DNA of 64,000 bases from Blattamonas nauphoetae (GCA_033064195.1 JARBJD010000359.1:1-64000); one strand, 5' to 3'; positions 34,870 to 47,120 are shown, counted from the stretch's first letter. Numbers and translations are program-made. Notes: generated from the letters alone by a model not told the origin.

Positions 34870-35040
34870 CCTGTGTGGCCAGCCAAAAAGGCGTGGCCAC
34901 GAGTCTGTAGATAATAGTGGTGTCACCAATCGGTGTCCTGTCACCAATTGGTGCTTTTCTCATGTTTGAAAAAGAATGTAGTGAATATCAAATGAGTGTA
35001 TACTGGCGTGACCGAGCCTTTTGGCTCGGTCACTGTCACC
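34870..35040. repeat. Transposon end with iterated words and two hairpins
   Basis: TAGTGGTGTCACCAATCGG, followed by TGTCCTGTCACCAATTGGTG (34,914 onward), is the same end as at 47,992 and 53,427. On its right GTGACCGAGCC-TTTT-GGCTCGGTCAC (35,008-35,033) is a perfect 11-bp hairpin; on its left GTGGCCAGCC-AAAAA-GGCGTGGCCAC (34,876-34,901) is an imperfect one. No partner end or target duplication was found here. Confidence 0.6.
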
Positions 35041-35199
35041 TCACTTCACTTCTAAGGGCCCGATCACTCTTTCTGAGAGAATTGACTCAAATTGCTGATA
35101 TGTTGTGATGTGTCGTGATATAACAGCTTCTCCTACGATTATCCCTTCACACACCAGATTAAAGTTGCTTTCAACGTTGATTGATTCTTGACAAACTGA

Positions 35200-36085
35200 A
35201 ATGGAGTTCTTCGCGTTAGAATTAGCTTCCACGCCCTCTCTTCCTCTTCCTACTTCTTCCAAATCTCCACCTTCTTCTCCCGTTCCGTCATCAGCTCGAA
35301 CGGAAGCGCCTTTCTCACTTTCCACTGCTTGTTCTTCAGCATCTCCAACTTCAGCTGTCCAATCTTCACCGTTAAGTTCGACTCGTAACTGATCGGCTTT
35401 TCTCCATCGCTCGATCGACCAGTCCGCTGCTGTAGATGCGAGCTCACAACACGCCACGCCAACCCGACCGACTCGACCCCGTACGAGCACACCGGTCCCC
35501 TCATCTCTGTCTTCGAAGCCACCTCCGCATCCACGTCTTCCATCTGCAGCATCGACTTCTTCTGCTTTTGCTCTGCTTCCGATCGTTCCCGCGCTCATCG
35601 GTTTGCTTCGGTCATCAGTGTCCGTCGTTTGAACCTCCTGTCTGTCCGTTCCTCTTCCTTACTCTTCGTTAGCTCCTTGGTCGCTTCCCCCAGCATGATC
35701 ACAAGCTTCGTGTCCGCATCCAGATGCTCCAGCAATTCCCGCTCCTTCCGTTCGTATTCGAGCCGAGTCAAAATCAGCAACAGATGTTGCGAGACTAGAA
35801 ACCGACATCGCTCCAACTCATTCGCCGCTTCCCTCGCTAATAAACTTCGAAGGTCGTCCAGTTGATCCACATCCAGTCAGAGCGACACCAAGTCCGACCA
35901 CACACTCTCCTCAAACCAATCCTTCTCCCGCGCGCTGTGTTCTTGTCCAGCAGCTCCTTCAGCGACGACAGTTGTAGATGCGAGCTGTCGTTGAATCTGA
36001 AGATCGCCTTCTGCATGCACGTATTAGTCCACAGTACCGAGATCAACGAGTTCGCCGTGATGTACGTCAAGTCATTCGACACCAC
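35200..36085 (-). pseudogene. Decayed host-type gene with coiled-coil parts, not recognised
   Basis: A minus-strand frame runs from 35,870 to 35,250 with only one in-frame TGA (ANR-stop-ARERSEAEQKQKK near 35,595), including REAANELERCRFLVSQHLL, KERELLEHLDADTKLV and LTVKIGQLKLEMLKNKQWK. The right-hand piece (36,085-35,837) is in another frame. Composition and heptads suggest a coiled coil. The single TGA could come from a CGA arginine codon. No family recognised. Confidence 0.45.
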
Positions 36086-36164
36086 GTTGTTGTGCCGCAG
36101 TCTGTCGTTCGTGGCCTGTTCTGCGCTGAGCGCACTTCCTCTCTCGTCTAAAATCCCATTCGAC

Positions 36165-36337
36165 TAGAAATTCCAATGCTTCAGGTGGCAGATTTTGTTG
36201 AAGGTGGAGGCATTTGTACATCCTTCAGTTACCTCGTTCTGGAGGTTGTTTGACGAGAGAGCAATTCGTTCGATCGTCGTGTTCCACGCAAATTCTTCAC
36301 ACACTGCCTTCCCCGCCACGTTCCCGATTTTGCAGAG
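36165..36337 (-). pseudogene. LRR (RI-like) fragment, part 3 of a split pseudogene
   Basis: On the minus strand CKIGNVAGKAVCEEFAWNTT and IERIALSSNNLQNEVTEG are readable in one frame and match the LRR fragment at 18,333-18,450. It is the continuation of the pieces at 45,881-45,965 and 40,906-41,000, separated from them by two inserted elements. Confidence 0.7.
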
Positions 36338-36626
36338 GACTTCGATAAATCTCAGTCCACAACCAAACCGGGTCCCTCAACATACGAGAGAGAGAGTGCC
36401 ATGCATTTAATAAGGGCTGGCCTAAATCAAATTCGACAAACACAGACGTTCTGACGCCTCATAGTCCTTCACGCCGCTCCTTTCTGAAGGGAAGCATCAA
36501 CACGCAATCAAAACAACTCTATCAAGCTTATTTGACAACAACCCAGTTCACTGCATTCTGAAATGTTCATGTCCGTTTTAACTCAATCGAGGATGAATTT
36601 AACATCAAGAAAGTTTCCAAGTACTG

Positions 36627-39480
36627 ATGATGAGCTCATTACTGGTTCCTCCCGCTCAAACAGTGGGAAACGAACTTAAACTGGACACCAAACAAGACGA
36701 AGATCTGACATCTCGACTTCTTTTTCACATCAAGGAAAGCAACAGTTCCTCCGAGATGCAAAAGAAATGTTCGTATCAGTTTTCCACAGAATATCATGAG
36801 CGATTCTGATATATTCTTTGGCCGCACGGACAAAATGGCGTCAGGAATCCAGTCCACACAGGAGGGAATCAACGGCGGTTCCGACCAATCTCATACCGTT
36901 TTTTGCTATTTGGAAAGGAGCAATATATTGTTACTCAGGCAGCAGAAGGATTTCTCGACTCGTTCCACAAGATGGAGAGGGTCGTTGTTCGGCAATTTGG
37001 ATTCCTACTAGGACTAGCGTCGATCAGTCCCTGAGGCGTATCGGATCGTGGAAATCACCCATTCCGTGGTTATTCCCACTTTAACCGCAGTAGCATGGTA
37101 TTATTGTCTCGAAAACAGGATCGTCCTTCGAACCCACAAGATCACGGTCTGGTGTTGTCATTGCCCGATCAATGATAACGGACCGCTTCATAGTTCGATT
37201 CAAGAACATCCACGAGCAATACAGGCACATCCTCTTCATCTGGTCATCCGAGACCAAGTTCAGCTAACCTCACCATAAATAGGCCTCCCAATTGGAAACA
37301 ACACTGTTCTCAGTCTTACTGACGGAATAAAACTCCTCTGACACTGTCGTGAGGTCAAAGATCCGTATCTCTGAAGACGAAGTGAATCAACGATCGGTTG
37401 CAGTTTCGTAGTGCGGCAGACATTACAGCGGGACAGGAATATTGTCGTCGAAGTGAAACAATAGATGATGATGAACCTGAACACATCCTTCTCCTCGCGC
37501 TTCAACCAAACCGACGCAGTCAAGAAAGTGTCAGTAGTGAATAAACCCAGGGTTGTTACCTTCACAAGATCACCACAAAATTGAGGGATTGTGGATTGCA
37601 CGGACTTGGAGGGCAAATCGAGTGTTCAGCACTTCATTCCCTCCTCACAATCAAGGAACAATTCTTCCACAGAAATACCTACTCTGAAGTGAACGGTGCA
37701 GCAGAAGAAGGCACCAACCAGTGTCAATCGGACAGGGACCTCACAATCGCAATCTGTGACACCTCCTTTGGGGCTGTTCTTCAACGAGAGGAGAGGATCC
37801 TTCTCAACAACGAAGACGAAGCGGCTCAATCCCTAACAGTGGATCAACTTCATCTCCAAACATGATTAGGAATCAAACTTTAACAAACCATCCTCGGAAG
37901 GATGAAGTCTCACCTTCGCATGCTGGAACATATCTGACATCTATTTCATGTCTATTTTGCAACTTAACTTCGGCCAGTATCAATGCCCATGAAAACCAAT
38001 ATATTGATGATAGTTATCTCGTTCATCGGACATCGCTCACTCCAACGGGAACGGTTAGTGTGTAGATCAGTGGAGAGACAGCGACGGTGATAGCAACTCC
38101 GAATCAAGTAGTGAAGGGAACGAGGGGTTTATTGCTGAAAAGGTTGGATATGCCTCGTCTGGACCATATTCAGTCAGAACACAGGCCGAAGATATTCTCG
38201 TCAGAATCAACAGTGGTGTCGTCAAGAGATGAATAGACTCTTTCACAAGTGACATATGATCTCCGAGCGTCGTCTCTCGCCGCAAGCTATTTCCCCAACA
38301 TCAATCCATTCTGCGGATTCATCACTCTCGGCAGAGGGAACAGACCTGCAATTGTTCTTGATGGAACGATTTTTGGATAAGAGAACCCGAAGCGGAAGCA
38401 ACACTTTCAACATCGCATTGTCTCACTCCAACTCAACAACTTTCGCTGGAGAAACGCCTATTCCACCGTAATACCAACGACGGGTTCTCGGCTTCTTGTT
38501 TTGGGACGAGTGAACCATCATATACCGTTCGGTTGTCGGAACGAAGAGTAAATGACTGAGGGATCAGCTTGGGGATAGCACAGTTTCAGCCTGATGGACG
38601 ACAGACATCCAGAATTAGGTCTGTCAAACCCACGTTCCTCTCCCTAGCCACAGACTCCAGCCCTGGACTCAGACATCGAAACATTGGTCATCCAGATTGA
38701 ATGAACCACGACAGACGAATCATTGTAATGCATCCTGCATTGGACAGAAGATGAATCACAAATCACTTGGCAGATTGTCGTCGAGATCGAAACTCTGAAG
38801 TTATATGTTAGTGTGCGACAAAATTCACATCCTCCACGAAACCCTTCTGGTAGAGACAGATCGCACGCGTGTTTATGAGATCGCAATAGGCACCTAATCT
38901 CGGTAGCAACGTCTCCAAATGTCACTGACAACTCATGGTTATTCCATCGAACACTCGATAATGTCGCTCGAGGGGATCCTTGAAAAAGATGGATGGAAGA
39001 CATTTCTGGAGGGGAAGGGCTTTGGAAGAGAGATACAAGTAAGATTTTGGTGAATCGATACTAGCAGAACGATATCACATTTGAAGGAACTGCAAATGAA
39101 ATGAGTGTCGGAATACTTGGAATATCTCGGCTGGATGAGTCTTGTGATGAGTGAACGGGACAAGGAAGTCGAGAGGGAATATGAAGAAGAAAGAGCCACA
39201 AGGAGAATTTCAAAACTGGCGGAGAAGAAAGGTACCAATACATAGCAATCAATCAAACAGTTCACATTGGCGCCGTCATGTCTCTGTGCTACCAACTATC
39301 TCTCAACTCTCTCACAGTTGTTTAGACTCAAGTCTCAACACATCACGACATTTAAAGTGTTCTCTCCGAAATTACAGAAACCCAGATGGACTCAGGCGAC
39401 ACAAGTTTTCTAAATCGATTCAAGGCACGCCTCTTCGCCGAACGGGATTGGTACGTCACGACTCTTCGGTGAGGACAACG
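36627..39480. other. Interior of the 36,381-40,888 element, decayed coding, not recognised
   Basis: A + frame from about 36,815 to 37,180 is open except for one TGA and contains GNQRRFRPISYRFLLFGKEQ and VVVRQFGFLLGLASISP. Further stretches on both strands up to 39,480 (for example CHSLSVTFGDVATEIRCLL-like sequence on the minus strand near 38,880-38,950) have coding texture. No transposase motif and no host family was recognised. Confidence 0.35.
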
Positions 39481-39892
39481 TAAATATGCAACTTAAAATG
39501 CCCAACGTCACACATCATGACCCGGCAGACTGTCTCGTCCTGAACGAGATATCATGCAGATTCGACACAGGGATACCCCGTAATGGGTCGCACTACGTAT
39601 CACAAGAGGTTGTAGCATCCGATGAGATCATGCGGAATGTCAGATGATTGTCATCCGTGTAAGTGGAGGAGATCAATCTGGAGACTGATATCGCACATCC
39701 CGCAAATAGAATGTGCACACGGATTACGTCGAGTGGGAGAAGTGAAGGAAGGAAGGTGGCTCAATGTGGAGTAGTGGATGGAGACGAAACCTCTTGAGCG
39801 AGGGGGAGAGACATCCAAGGTGTGTTTTCTTCACGAGCGGGAGAGAGCGATGTGGAGGAGAGATGGAAGTATGAGTGTATTGGGAGGAAATG

Positions 39893-40193
39893 AAGTTCTC
39901 CCCACCTCGATGTGAGACACGAGCATGGGTTGAGATATTGTTCTCCCCACCTCGATGTGAAACACGAGCATGGGTTGAGATATTGTTCTCCCCACCTCGA
40001 TGTGAAAAGCGAACATGGGTTGAGAGGAAGTTCTCCCCACCTCGATGTGGAATGCGAGCATGGGTTGAGAGGAAGTTCTCCCCACCTCGATGTGGAATGC
40101 GAGCATGGGTTGAGAGGAAGTTCTCCCCACCTCGATGTGGAATGCGAGCATGGGTTGAGAGGAAGTTCTCCCCACCTCGATGTGGAATGCGAG
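39893..40193. repeat. 45-bp minisatellite, seven units
   Basis: CTCCCCACCTCGATGTG starts at 39,896, 39,941, 39,986, 40,031, 40,076, 40,121 and 40,166, a spacing of exactly 45 bp. Units differ by a few substitutions (ATATT against GGAAG before the core). Because 45 is a multiple of three and the unit lacks stops in several frames, long frames open on both strands (15-residue repeats such as FHIEVGRTSSQPMLA); these are by-products. Confidence 0.95.
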
Positions 40194-40905
40194 GATCGGA
40201 GGAGAGGAGTAGTGACTGATCCCAATGGGATCAGCGTTGAGGGGAGCTGGGACGAAGAGGCAGTGATGTGGGAGATGGGCAGAGATTGATCAAGATGCTT
40301 CCAAATCACTGTCAAGAAAGAGCCCAGCTCCCCTCCGATTTTCATTCTCATTAGATCACGAGCTTTCATCCAGGCGGTGTCAGCTCACTTGAGATCACGG
40401 CCTAACTCTGGTACTAAAAGATATACTTTCTTTGTTCTCACTCCTTCTTCTCAGTTTCACCTCTCCCTTTGGTACCCTTTCAATACTCGTATGTTGAGGG
40501 ACCCGGTTTGGTTGTGGACTGAGATTTATCGAAGTCCTTTAACAACAAACCGGGGACATCAACATAGAGTCCTGACACACACCGACTCAAACTCGTGTCA
40601 GTGGTCCTGATTGTGGTCAACCCACACGGGTGATCCTTAGTATCACCTGATGGGTCGTTTTCGGCCCTGTTCCCCCAGTTTTTGTTCCCTGGTAGGGATT
40701 TCTGGGTAAGATCCAATCAGGAATACCTTTTTTTTTTGACATCAACAGCCCTATATGGGCAGAACCGTCATTGTGAACATTACGTTCCTTTGATGGGATT
40801 TTTGGGAACAGATAAAACTTTATTTGTGTTTGGTCTTCTTGGTTTAGGCCAGCCCTTATTAAATGCATGGCACTCTCTCTCTCGTATGTTGATGTCCCCG
40901 GTTTG

Positions 40906-41000
40906 TTGTTAAATGTTTGGAGTGCGTGCTGTGATTATATTATTCGTTATGATCATTTCCTCTATTTGCGTGGCCTCCCCCATCCCAGCTTTGTTGTTTG
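40906..41000 (-). pseudogene. LRR (RI-like) fragment, part 2 of a split pseudogene
   Basis: On the minus strand NNKAGMGEATQIEEMIITNN and IITARTPN are readable and match NKAGMG...EMIKTNK...LTPN of the fragment at 18,250-18,330. The right boundary is the target duplication GTTGTTTG of the 41,001 element and the left one is the tip of the 36,381 element. Confidence 0.7.
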
Positions 41001-41939
41001 CTATGATGTAAAACTGTCCTGTCCTCCTCGCTTTCTGTCCTCCCTCCCCTTTTTCTTGTCCTATTTTGAAATCGAACGAAAACCGCGATTTTTGGACATT
41101 AACGGTTAGAATATTGCATTTTCAGACAGATTCTGACTTCTTTTTCCCTATAAAGCGATGATTGACCGAGATGACAGCACAACTTGAATTGTGGTTTGAT
41201 CAGAATGTGAATCACCTCAAATTGTCTTCTTTGATCAAATTTCAGATAGGAAATGGAAGCAAACATCTGTCCCAATCCCTCAACTCACACATTTCCTCGG
41301 TTCTCGACTGCCTCGTAACAAAAAATGCTGTGATAAAAGATGAAATCAGTTGAGTCTTCTGACACTTCGTTTGGAAGTATCGAGGATGTTGATCGTGAAA
41401 TATGTTCTTTTGTTGCATCCGACAGCGAGAGAAGGTTGATTGTGGAGAGCGTGGGTGGCTGAGAGGACGGTGTTCTTCAGGTTAGTGGTTGTCGCGTATT
41501 CCATCCATCTCTGTCGTTGAACGAACGAACAATTGGGTCATCTCTCGCTCTGCAATGGCTGACCACATGATTTGCTTCAGAAGGACCGCGATCGACGTGA
41601 CGAACTGATTGCTGGACGGAGGAGCGAGTCAGAGTGGACAAACACCAGTGTGAAGGAGCGAGTGTGATGATTTCTGTCATTGTTGTATCCAGATGGTCAG
41701 TGGTTCGGTTGTCGGGAATGGGGAGGATGTAGTTGAAGTCGTGGCCGAATCACTCCCTCCAAACATTGAAGATGTGCGGACGTGACGAATGATGCGATAG
41801 GGAGCCATTCTACAGCTTGATTGAGGGGTATCAGGCCGACATCTTGGAATGGGCGAGCGTGCCTGCTTGGTAGTGAATTTGGCGTCCTCCAGAGAATCCA
41901 GACAAACGAGCGAGGTGTTGGATGGCAGCGAGGGCGATC

Positions 41940-44485
41940 ATTATCGTCTCAACTCTCTTCGGAGGCGTCGGCACCACTTTTCTCCCTTTTGGGCGCCTTT
42001 CTTGCCTGGAGGAGGCTGTTGATGTGGCAGAATCAGAACGGCAATCTTCGGAGTGGGCGCTTTGATGAATGGATCGTGGGCCGAGTTTTGGCCAAATGGT
42101 GTCGAATGGATGCGAAGCTGTTCAAAAGAGAAGATGGCAGAGATCTCGACGTAGGACCAGATGCTTTTCTCCTCCAAATCGTACGTGTTGAGCAGATGCC
42201 TGACCGTATTCCGCCACTCCTGCTCAGAGCGTTCCAATCCCATCAGCCACGTCCGAAGCTGTTGGATAGTGGCGTCCATTGGGAGGTTGGAGACGTTCCA
42301 AGTGGAGAAAGAGGAGCACAGAGTTGATTGAGTTCGGCGGGAGGACCTCGTTCACAGCTGCGCTTTCGAATCTCGTTTTCGCAGCATCTTTGGCATCCCG
42401 ATCGTGCTCCTCGTAGTGTCCGCAAAAGACGAGTAAATTTAGTCTGTCATCATCTTTCAGGTGGCGCTTCGCGGTGTGGATCAGATCCAGCTGTCCCTTG
42501 AAGTTAGAGTGCCTTCCCGACAGACACGTGTCGCCGTTCCTGTTTGGAGCGACTACCACAGCGACAGGTTCAACCGATTTGCACTTTTGAAACTGTCTCG
42601 GTCCCTCTGCAACGAAGAGAGCGACACGAGAGAGGAATCTGTGACGACGTTGTGATTGAAGCGGAAGAGGAGACACATCGTGGCTGCCACATACATCGCA
42701 CTGGTGACGATTGCCTTTTTCAGAATGGTAATGGTGAGGAGTTCGCTTGTGATGGACTCGTTCAATTCCTTGATCGTCCGGCTCAGGTTGTCCACAAGTC
42801 GCATCTCTTCAAACAACACCACTACAATCTCCTCCATCATTCCCAATGTTCATGAGCTTGCTTCCCGACACGCTGGTCTGGCCCTCGCTCTCGATCCGAA
42901 AGAGGGTGGTGTGGTTAACCCAGTTCTAGACATGGAGGATGACAGCCGGGTAGAGAGGCAGCTGCGACTGTGGAGTGAGACTCACTTCAAACTCCCGCAT
43001 CACTTGGAGGATGTGAGCTGCGTGGTTCGTCGTCGGCTGTATGGACGAAACGAGAGGAACCATGAGAAGCAGCAGGTTGTACAGATCCTGCAGAGGTGGA
43101 GAAGACATAGGGACGTTTCTCAGATCCTCCATCGACGAGGTTGTGATGTTGATGAGCGACGAAACCGCTCGGCCGAGGATATCCTAAAGTGTTGCTAGCT
43201 CGTCGGTGGGTGGTGTTCAGACAGCGTCTGATGAAATAACAGCACCTCAGTTGAGATTTCAACCAAGCGAGATTGGATGATTTCGTGGGTGTCAGGCAGC
43301 CTCCCGTTGGGAAGGAGGATATCGAATTGAGAGCGGATATCAGCTCAATCGTGTGGATCTCCTCGTATTTGCAGAACAGCTTCACAAATTGGGTGAAGTA
43401 TTGAACGAACTCCACGCAATACGCGGCTGAAGTTTCTGGGGTGTATTCCAACACCAAAGTCAGACTGCGTGAGCTTCGTCCACATGTTCGGAAGCGTCGT
43501 AAACACTGGCTCGAGAATGCGGAGAGTGGCCCGAGGAAGGCGACCACGTCTTCTCACGACGGGATGAGGTTGACGTCTGACGAGCCCGTTGACGGAGGAC
43601 ACAGCTTTGAGCATCATGTTTGTCGTGTGTGAAGATTGTGAGAAGACGATGAGCAAATCAGACACCGTAAAGATTGTCTCTGAGAGATGGAGGAGTTGCT
43701 TGAGGAATTCAGACGAATGAGCCAGTATTCCACACAACGTAAGCATCGTCGAAAACTTGCCAGCTTGGCCAGTGACGACGTGAACGAGGGGAGGCGGGAT
43801 GGATCCCTTCGAGTGCGGGTAGATTCTCACTTCGACTCCACTCTGCACCATGATCATCTCAAAGAGAGTGTCTGCTTTGTCTGCCTTCGATCCTACTTCG
43901 TGTGGAGTCGTCGGGGATCTGTTGTAGTCCTGTGCAGACTGATTGAAGATGCTGAGGGAGTGGGTGATAATCTTCTTCACAATCGCAGCAGTTGGTTCAG
44001 ATTCTCGGGTGTGGTGGTGATTGTCTGGTAGGCATGGTAGAACGACTGGAGACCGTTCAGGGGAGCGTTGGTGGTTTGGACGAGCACCTCTTCGCGCTGC
44101 TTGATCTACTCGGAGATGTGAAGGATGATATGTCGCACGTCGCCAAGGCACTGCTCTGCTTCCACATATTGATAAAAAGCGTGGCGAGGTCAGAGGAGGA
44201 CGGTGATTGGCAGACGAGGACGTCGCCGTTGGCGGAGTCGTTGCGGTCGGAAGAGGAGGTGAAGAGGACCGTGTCTATTATCGTCAGGACGGTGGTATTC
44301 CGTTCAATCATCTTTCTTCCTCCCTCTATTGTCTCCAACACCTTCGTCTTCGCTAGGTGGACGAACGAGTTGATCGCAAGTGTCATCCACTTAATGAGCA
44401 GGTTTTTTTGAATTTCAGTATTGACTATTTCATCCATCTCCACTTTTCTGCGTACTTCAAATACAGTTGAGTTGAATATTGCCAT
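41940..44485 (-). pseudogene. Decayed large helical host-type gene (cargo)
   Basis: Minus-strand coding stretches follow one another over 2.5 kb in changing frames: MAIFNSTVFEVRRKVEMDEI (44,485), TLFEMIMVQSGVEVRIYP and LAHSSEFLKQLLHLSETIF (43,870-43,650), LVLEYTPETSAAYCVEFVQY (43,460-43,400), DLYNLLLLMVPLVSSIQPT (43,090-43,030), EEIVVVLFEEMRLVDNLSRT (42,830-42,770), and MDATIQQLRTWLMGLERSEQ (42,279). The texture is that of a long alpha-helical repeat protein. Many frame changes make it a pseudogene. Family not recognised. Confidence 0.6.
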
Positions 44486-45370
44486 CGAAAGAGTGGTGCG
44501 AATGTCTGTGAACGATCTGTGTTTAATCAGTTGGCCAGAGGTTTCGAGATCATTGCTTGCTACCCCACTGATTGTTTTGGTGTCTTCATAGCTGTGATTT
44601 GTGAAAGTGTGTCTTATTGAACTTCCGGGGAGATTAGCGGTGCCTTGGACAGGATCGCCAGTGTCTCGTCAGGTACCGTGCTTTGGAGGATGGAAATGGA
44701 TGCACTCTGTCTGATATCACATTTTGAATGGTGAATTTTGGCGAGAGAGGTCGTTCACTTCCACGGGAACTCTGAGGAAGGCGAACCCCCAAACGGTCTC
44801 TCAGACGGAATTTAATCACGTCTTGTCATGTCGGAGAAGTTCAGTGGTAGGAAGAAGGAGGACAGAAAGAGTAGGAGAGACGGTGTGAGAGACTCCGTAG
44901 CATATCCCACGATCTCCATTTCAGACTTGAGTGTGATCAAGACATCTACTCCAAACCAAAAAAGAGAAATAGGAAAGTACGAGGGGAAAAACAAAGGAGA
45001 GACAGACTGACATTGTGAATCTTCCATATCTCATGTCTTTCAATCTTTTTCGGATCCTGCTTTGATCAAGACATCAATTCCGGACTAATGAAGAGAAATA
45101 AATGGAGAAAATGTTATGAGCAATGGAAGTGCAAACTTGTGTTGTGAGATTTACATTTGTGAATCAAGTCTGCAGTTATTGACAGAGAAGAGAAGTGTAA
45201 ACGATTAGTCGATCAGATCTTCACAAACTGTGTTTCAATGGAGACAAAATTGAGTCATTACCAGACAGTAGAAGGGTTGAATGGAGTACTAACTTCAAAT
45301 CGCGGTTAAAGAATGTCAGAAAGAAAAGTGATGACGAAAACGCTTTGAGATGGGGAAGAGGATCAGATCA
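44486..45370. other. Non-coding interior of the 41,001-45,880 element
   Basis: Short open frames only, no domain or repeat recognised. The iterated TGTCC / GGACA words of the right end begin after it. Confidence 0.45.
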
Positions 45371-45880
45371 ATCGGACAGGACAGGACATGTCCGATTTGT
45401 CCTATTTTGAGTTCAGGTCAGAAGGTGGATGCACTAATTGAGAGAAAGTTCCAGTATGAATATAAGGTGCTTGTCCGATTTTGTCCTACTCTGTCCTCTC
45501 CTGGGCCGATCGTCCTGTAAACTCCTAATTAGGAGATTAATTGGACAGAACCCCTCCAGCTCGTGGTTCGCTTCCAAACCAGTTTTCACGCACTTTGACG
45601 CCCTTTTCAACTGTTTTAGATGGGGATGAACGAATCTTGAATGATAAAGTTCACTATAGTGTCAGAAAAAGACAAAGCAAAATTGAAGTGTTGGTATCGC
45701 CTTTTAGAGACATTCTCAGGCATATTACAGAGCAAAATGAAGACAAATCGTGTATGACGAGCAGGGAGAAGGTGAATTCAGACGAAACAAATGCATATCA
45801 AGCTGGATTTCCGAATCGGACAAGACCTCTGTCCTCTGTCCTCAAGATCTGGGCCTTTGTCCGTCCGTTTTACATCATAG

Positions 45881-45965
45881 GTTGTTTGACAGATCCACTG
45901 TCGTTAAGAACCTGTTTTTCATCATCGATACTGAAACCACTTGAAAGCTGCACTGGATGCTTTTA
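45881..45965 (-). pseudogene. LRR (RI-like) fragment, part 1 of a split pseudogene
   Basis: On the minus strand SSAAFKWFQYR and FLTTVDLSNN are readable. The same DNA text (TTCAAGTGGTTTCAG, GTTCTTGATGACAGTG) stands in the + copy at 18,194-18,245. Its left boundary is the GTTGTTTG duplication. Confidence 0.7.
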
Positions 45966-47120
45966 TCATCGGTAAGAGTGATATGAGAGAGACAGTAAAG
46001 TTTGATGGTCGCAATATGTTCGTCTTCCGTGTTCTTCTCGTTTTTCAGCTGAGCAAGCGGGACCAGCTGGACGAAGTCCTTCTCGTTTGGGTGGTCGAGT
46101 TTCTGTGATTCTCAGAGCACTTCTCGTCGAGTTGCTGCTCTTGTCTTGGCCCTTCCGAAGCTCTGTAATGTTGTCTGCCTCCGCCAACTCCTCGGAGAGT
46201 CTTTCACTGTCCAATTCTTGTCGTTTCCTGTCTTGATTATCCTCGATTTCTTGGATCTCTTGCTCTGCTTCATCAAACATTCGATTTGATTCATCTTCGC
46301 AGATTTGTTGGAGGGAATCGATTTTGTTGTTCATTTGCTGTTCTTCGTCTCGCATAAGATCGCTAGTTTCCTTGACTCGCTGATTGTAAGTGAAAATTTC
46401 TTGTTCGAGTGAATTTTGAAGGGCTTTGATGAGTAGCCACATTTCTTGGTTCATCTGACGTTCACTTGTCCATTGTTTGTTTTCAGAATCACGAAGAAGA
46501 TTGATACCAGTTCAAAGTGCTTAGAAATGCTACTTGACTTGTTCATATTGGTTTTGAGAGAATATCTTTTCTTCTTTAGTCTCGTGGACAAAAACTTCGT
46601 TCAATGACGTCAGTTTAATTCCATCTTCAATTGCAGCTGGCATTTCCTCGCATATTCACATCAGTTCAGTTTTGATGAGGTCGGTGTCTTTGTCTTCTTC
46701 TCCTGCACTCACAGCAACAACGAAAACGGACGAAGCCAGCATAGATCAATGAGTAGCAGATTGAGCATCAGTGTGGAATTGTTGTTTGAAATCCCATTCA
46801 AGTTCCTGCTAGATTCGTTCGGGATCCTTCTTTGGGAAGTCATGTATCAGATGCGCCGGCGAGTCTTCGAACGTCCAACTCAGAGAGGTCTCCTTGCTCT
46901 CATTGGGATAGAAATGGTTGATTTGGGGTAGTTCCTCTTTCAATCCGACAATAGCTCCCATCTTGTTTGACACTCGCACTGCCAGCAGTTTTCGTTGTTT
47001 AGTCCGCCCAGCTAAGTCTCTTGTCCATCCACCCATCTTTAATGTCATCTTCAAACATGATTCCTCAAACTGGCTCCAGATTCCCGAAGATCATGTCATC
47101 ACGACTATGCAGTTCGAGAT
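45966..47120 (-). pseudogene. Decayed coiled-coil host-type gene
   Basis: A minus-strand frame of 162 residues (46,454-45,966) has heptad-like sequence: QNSLEQEIFTYNQRVKETSD, EEQQMNNKIDSLQQICEDES, IEDNQDRKRQELDSERLSEE. A further coding-like stretch in another frame (47,054-46,809, with LPQINHFYPNESKETSLSW) lies upstream. The two may be exons or pieces of one decayed gene. Function unknown. Confidence 0.5.

Larger units (their letters stand above)
36381..40888. mobile_element. TIR element with perfect 46-bp inverted ends
   Basis: CATACGAGAGAGAGAG...GGCTGGCCTAAA at 36,381-36,426 is repeated exactly inverted at 40,843-40,888. Outside these, AACCAAACCGGG (left) and AACAAACCGGGG (right, inverted) are similar, so the true tips lie a little further out, up to about 36,338 and 40,910. 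The unit separates two parts of an LRR pseudogene. A scrambled copy of both tips lies inside at 40,485-40,565. I could not read a target duplication because the LRR parts have diverged. Confidence 0.7.
41001..45880. mobile_element. TIR element with 8-bp target duplication carrying a host-type gene fragment
   Basis: The ends are CTATGATGTAAAAC and its exact reverse complement, flanked by GTTGTTTG on both sides (40,993-41,000 and 45,881-45,888). The duplication lies within an LRR coding stretch, and the LRR sequence continues across it, so the insertion can be read directly. Subterminal parts on both sides are full of TGTCC / GGACA words (41,014-41,070; 45,380-45,500; 45,820-45,870). Length 4,880 bp. 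No transposase seen; a decayed host-type gene fills the interior. A relative of this end lies at 61,672. Confidence 0.9.

Noticed and set aside
39893-40193. CRISPR-like array
   Set aside because: Units abut directly with no unique spacers, and the setting is eukaryotic.
39761-40369. Repeat protein encoded by the 45-bp minisatellite
   Set aside because: Equivalent frames are open on both strands and end just outside the array; this follows from the unit length and composition.
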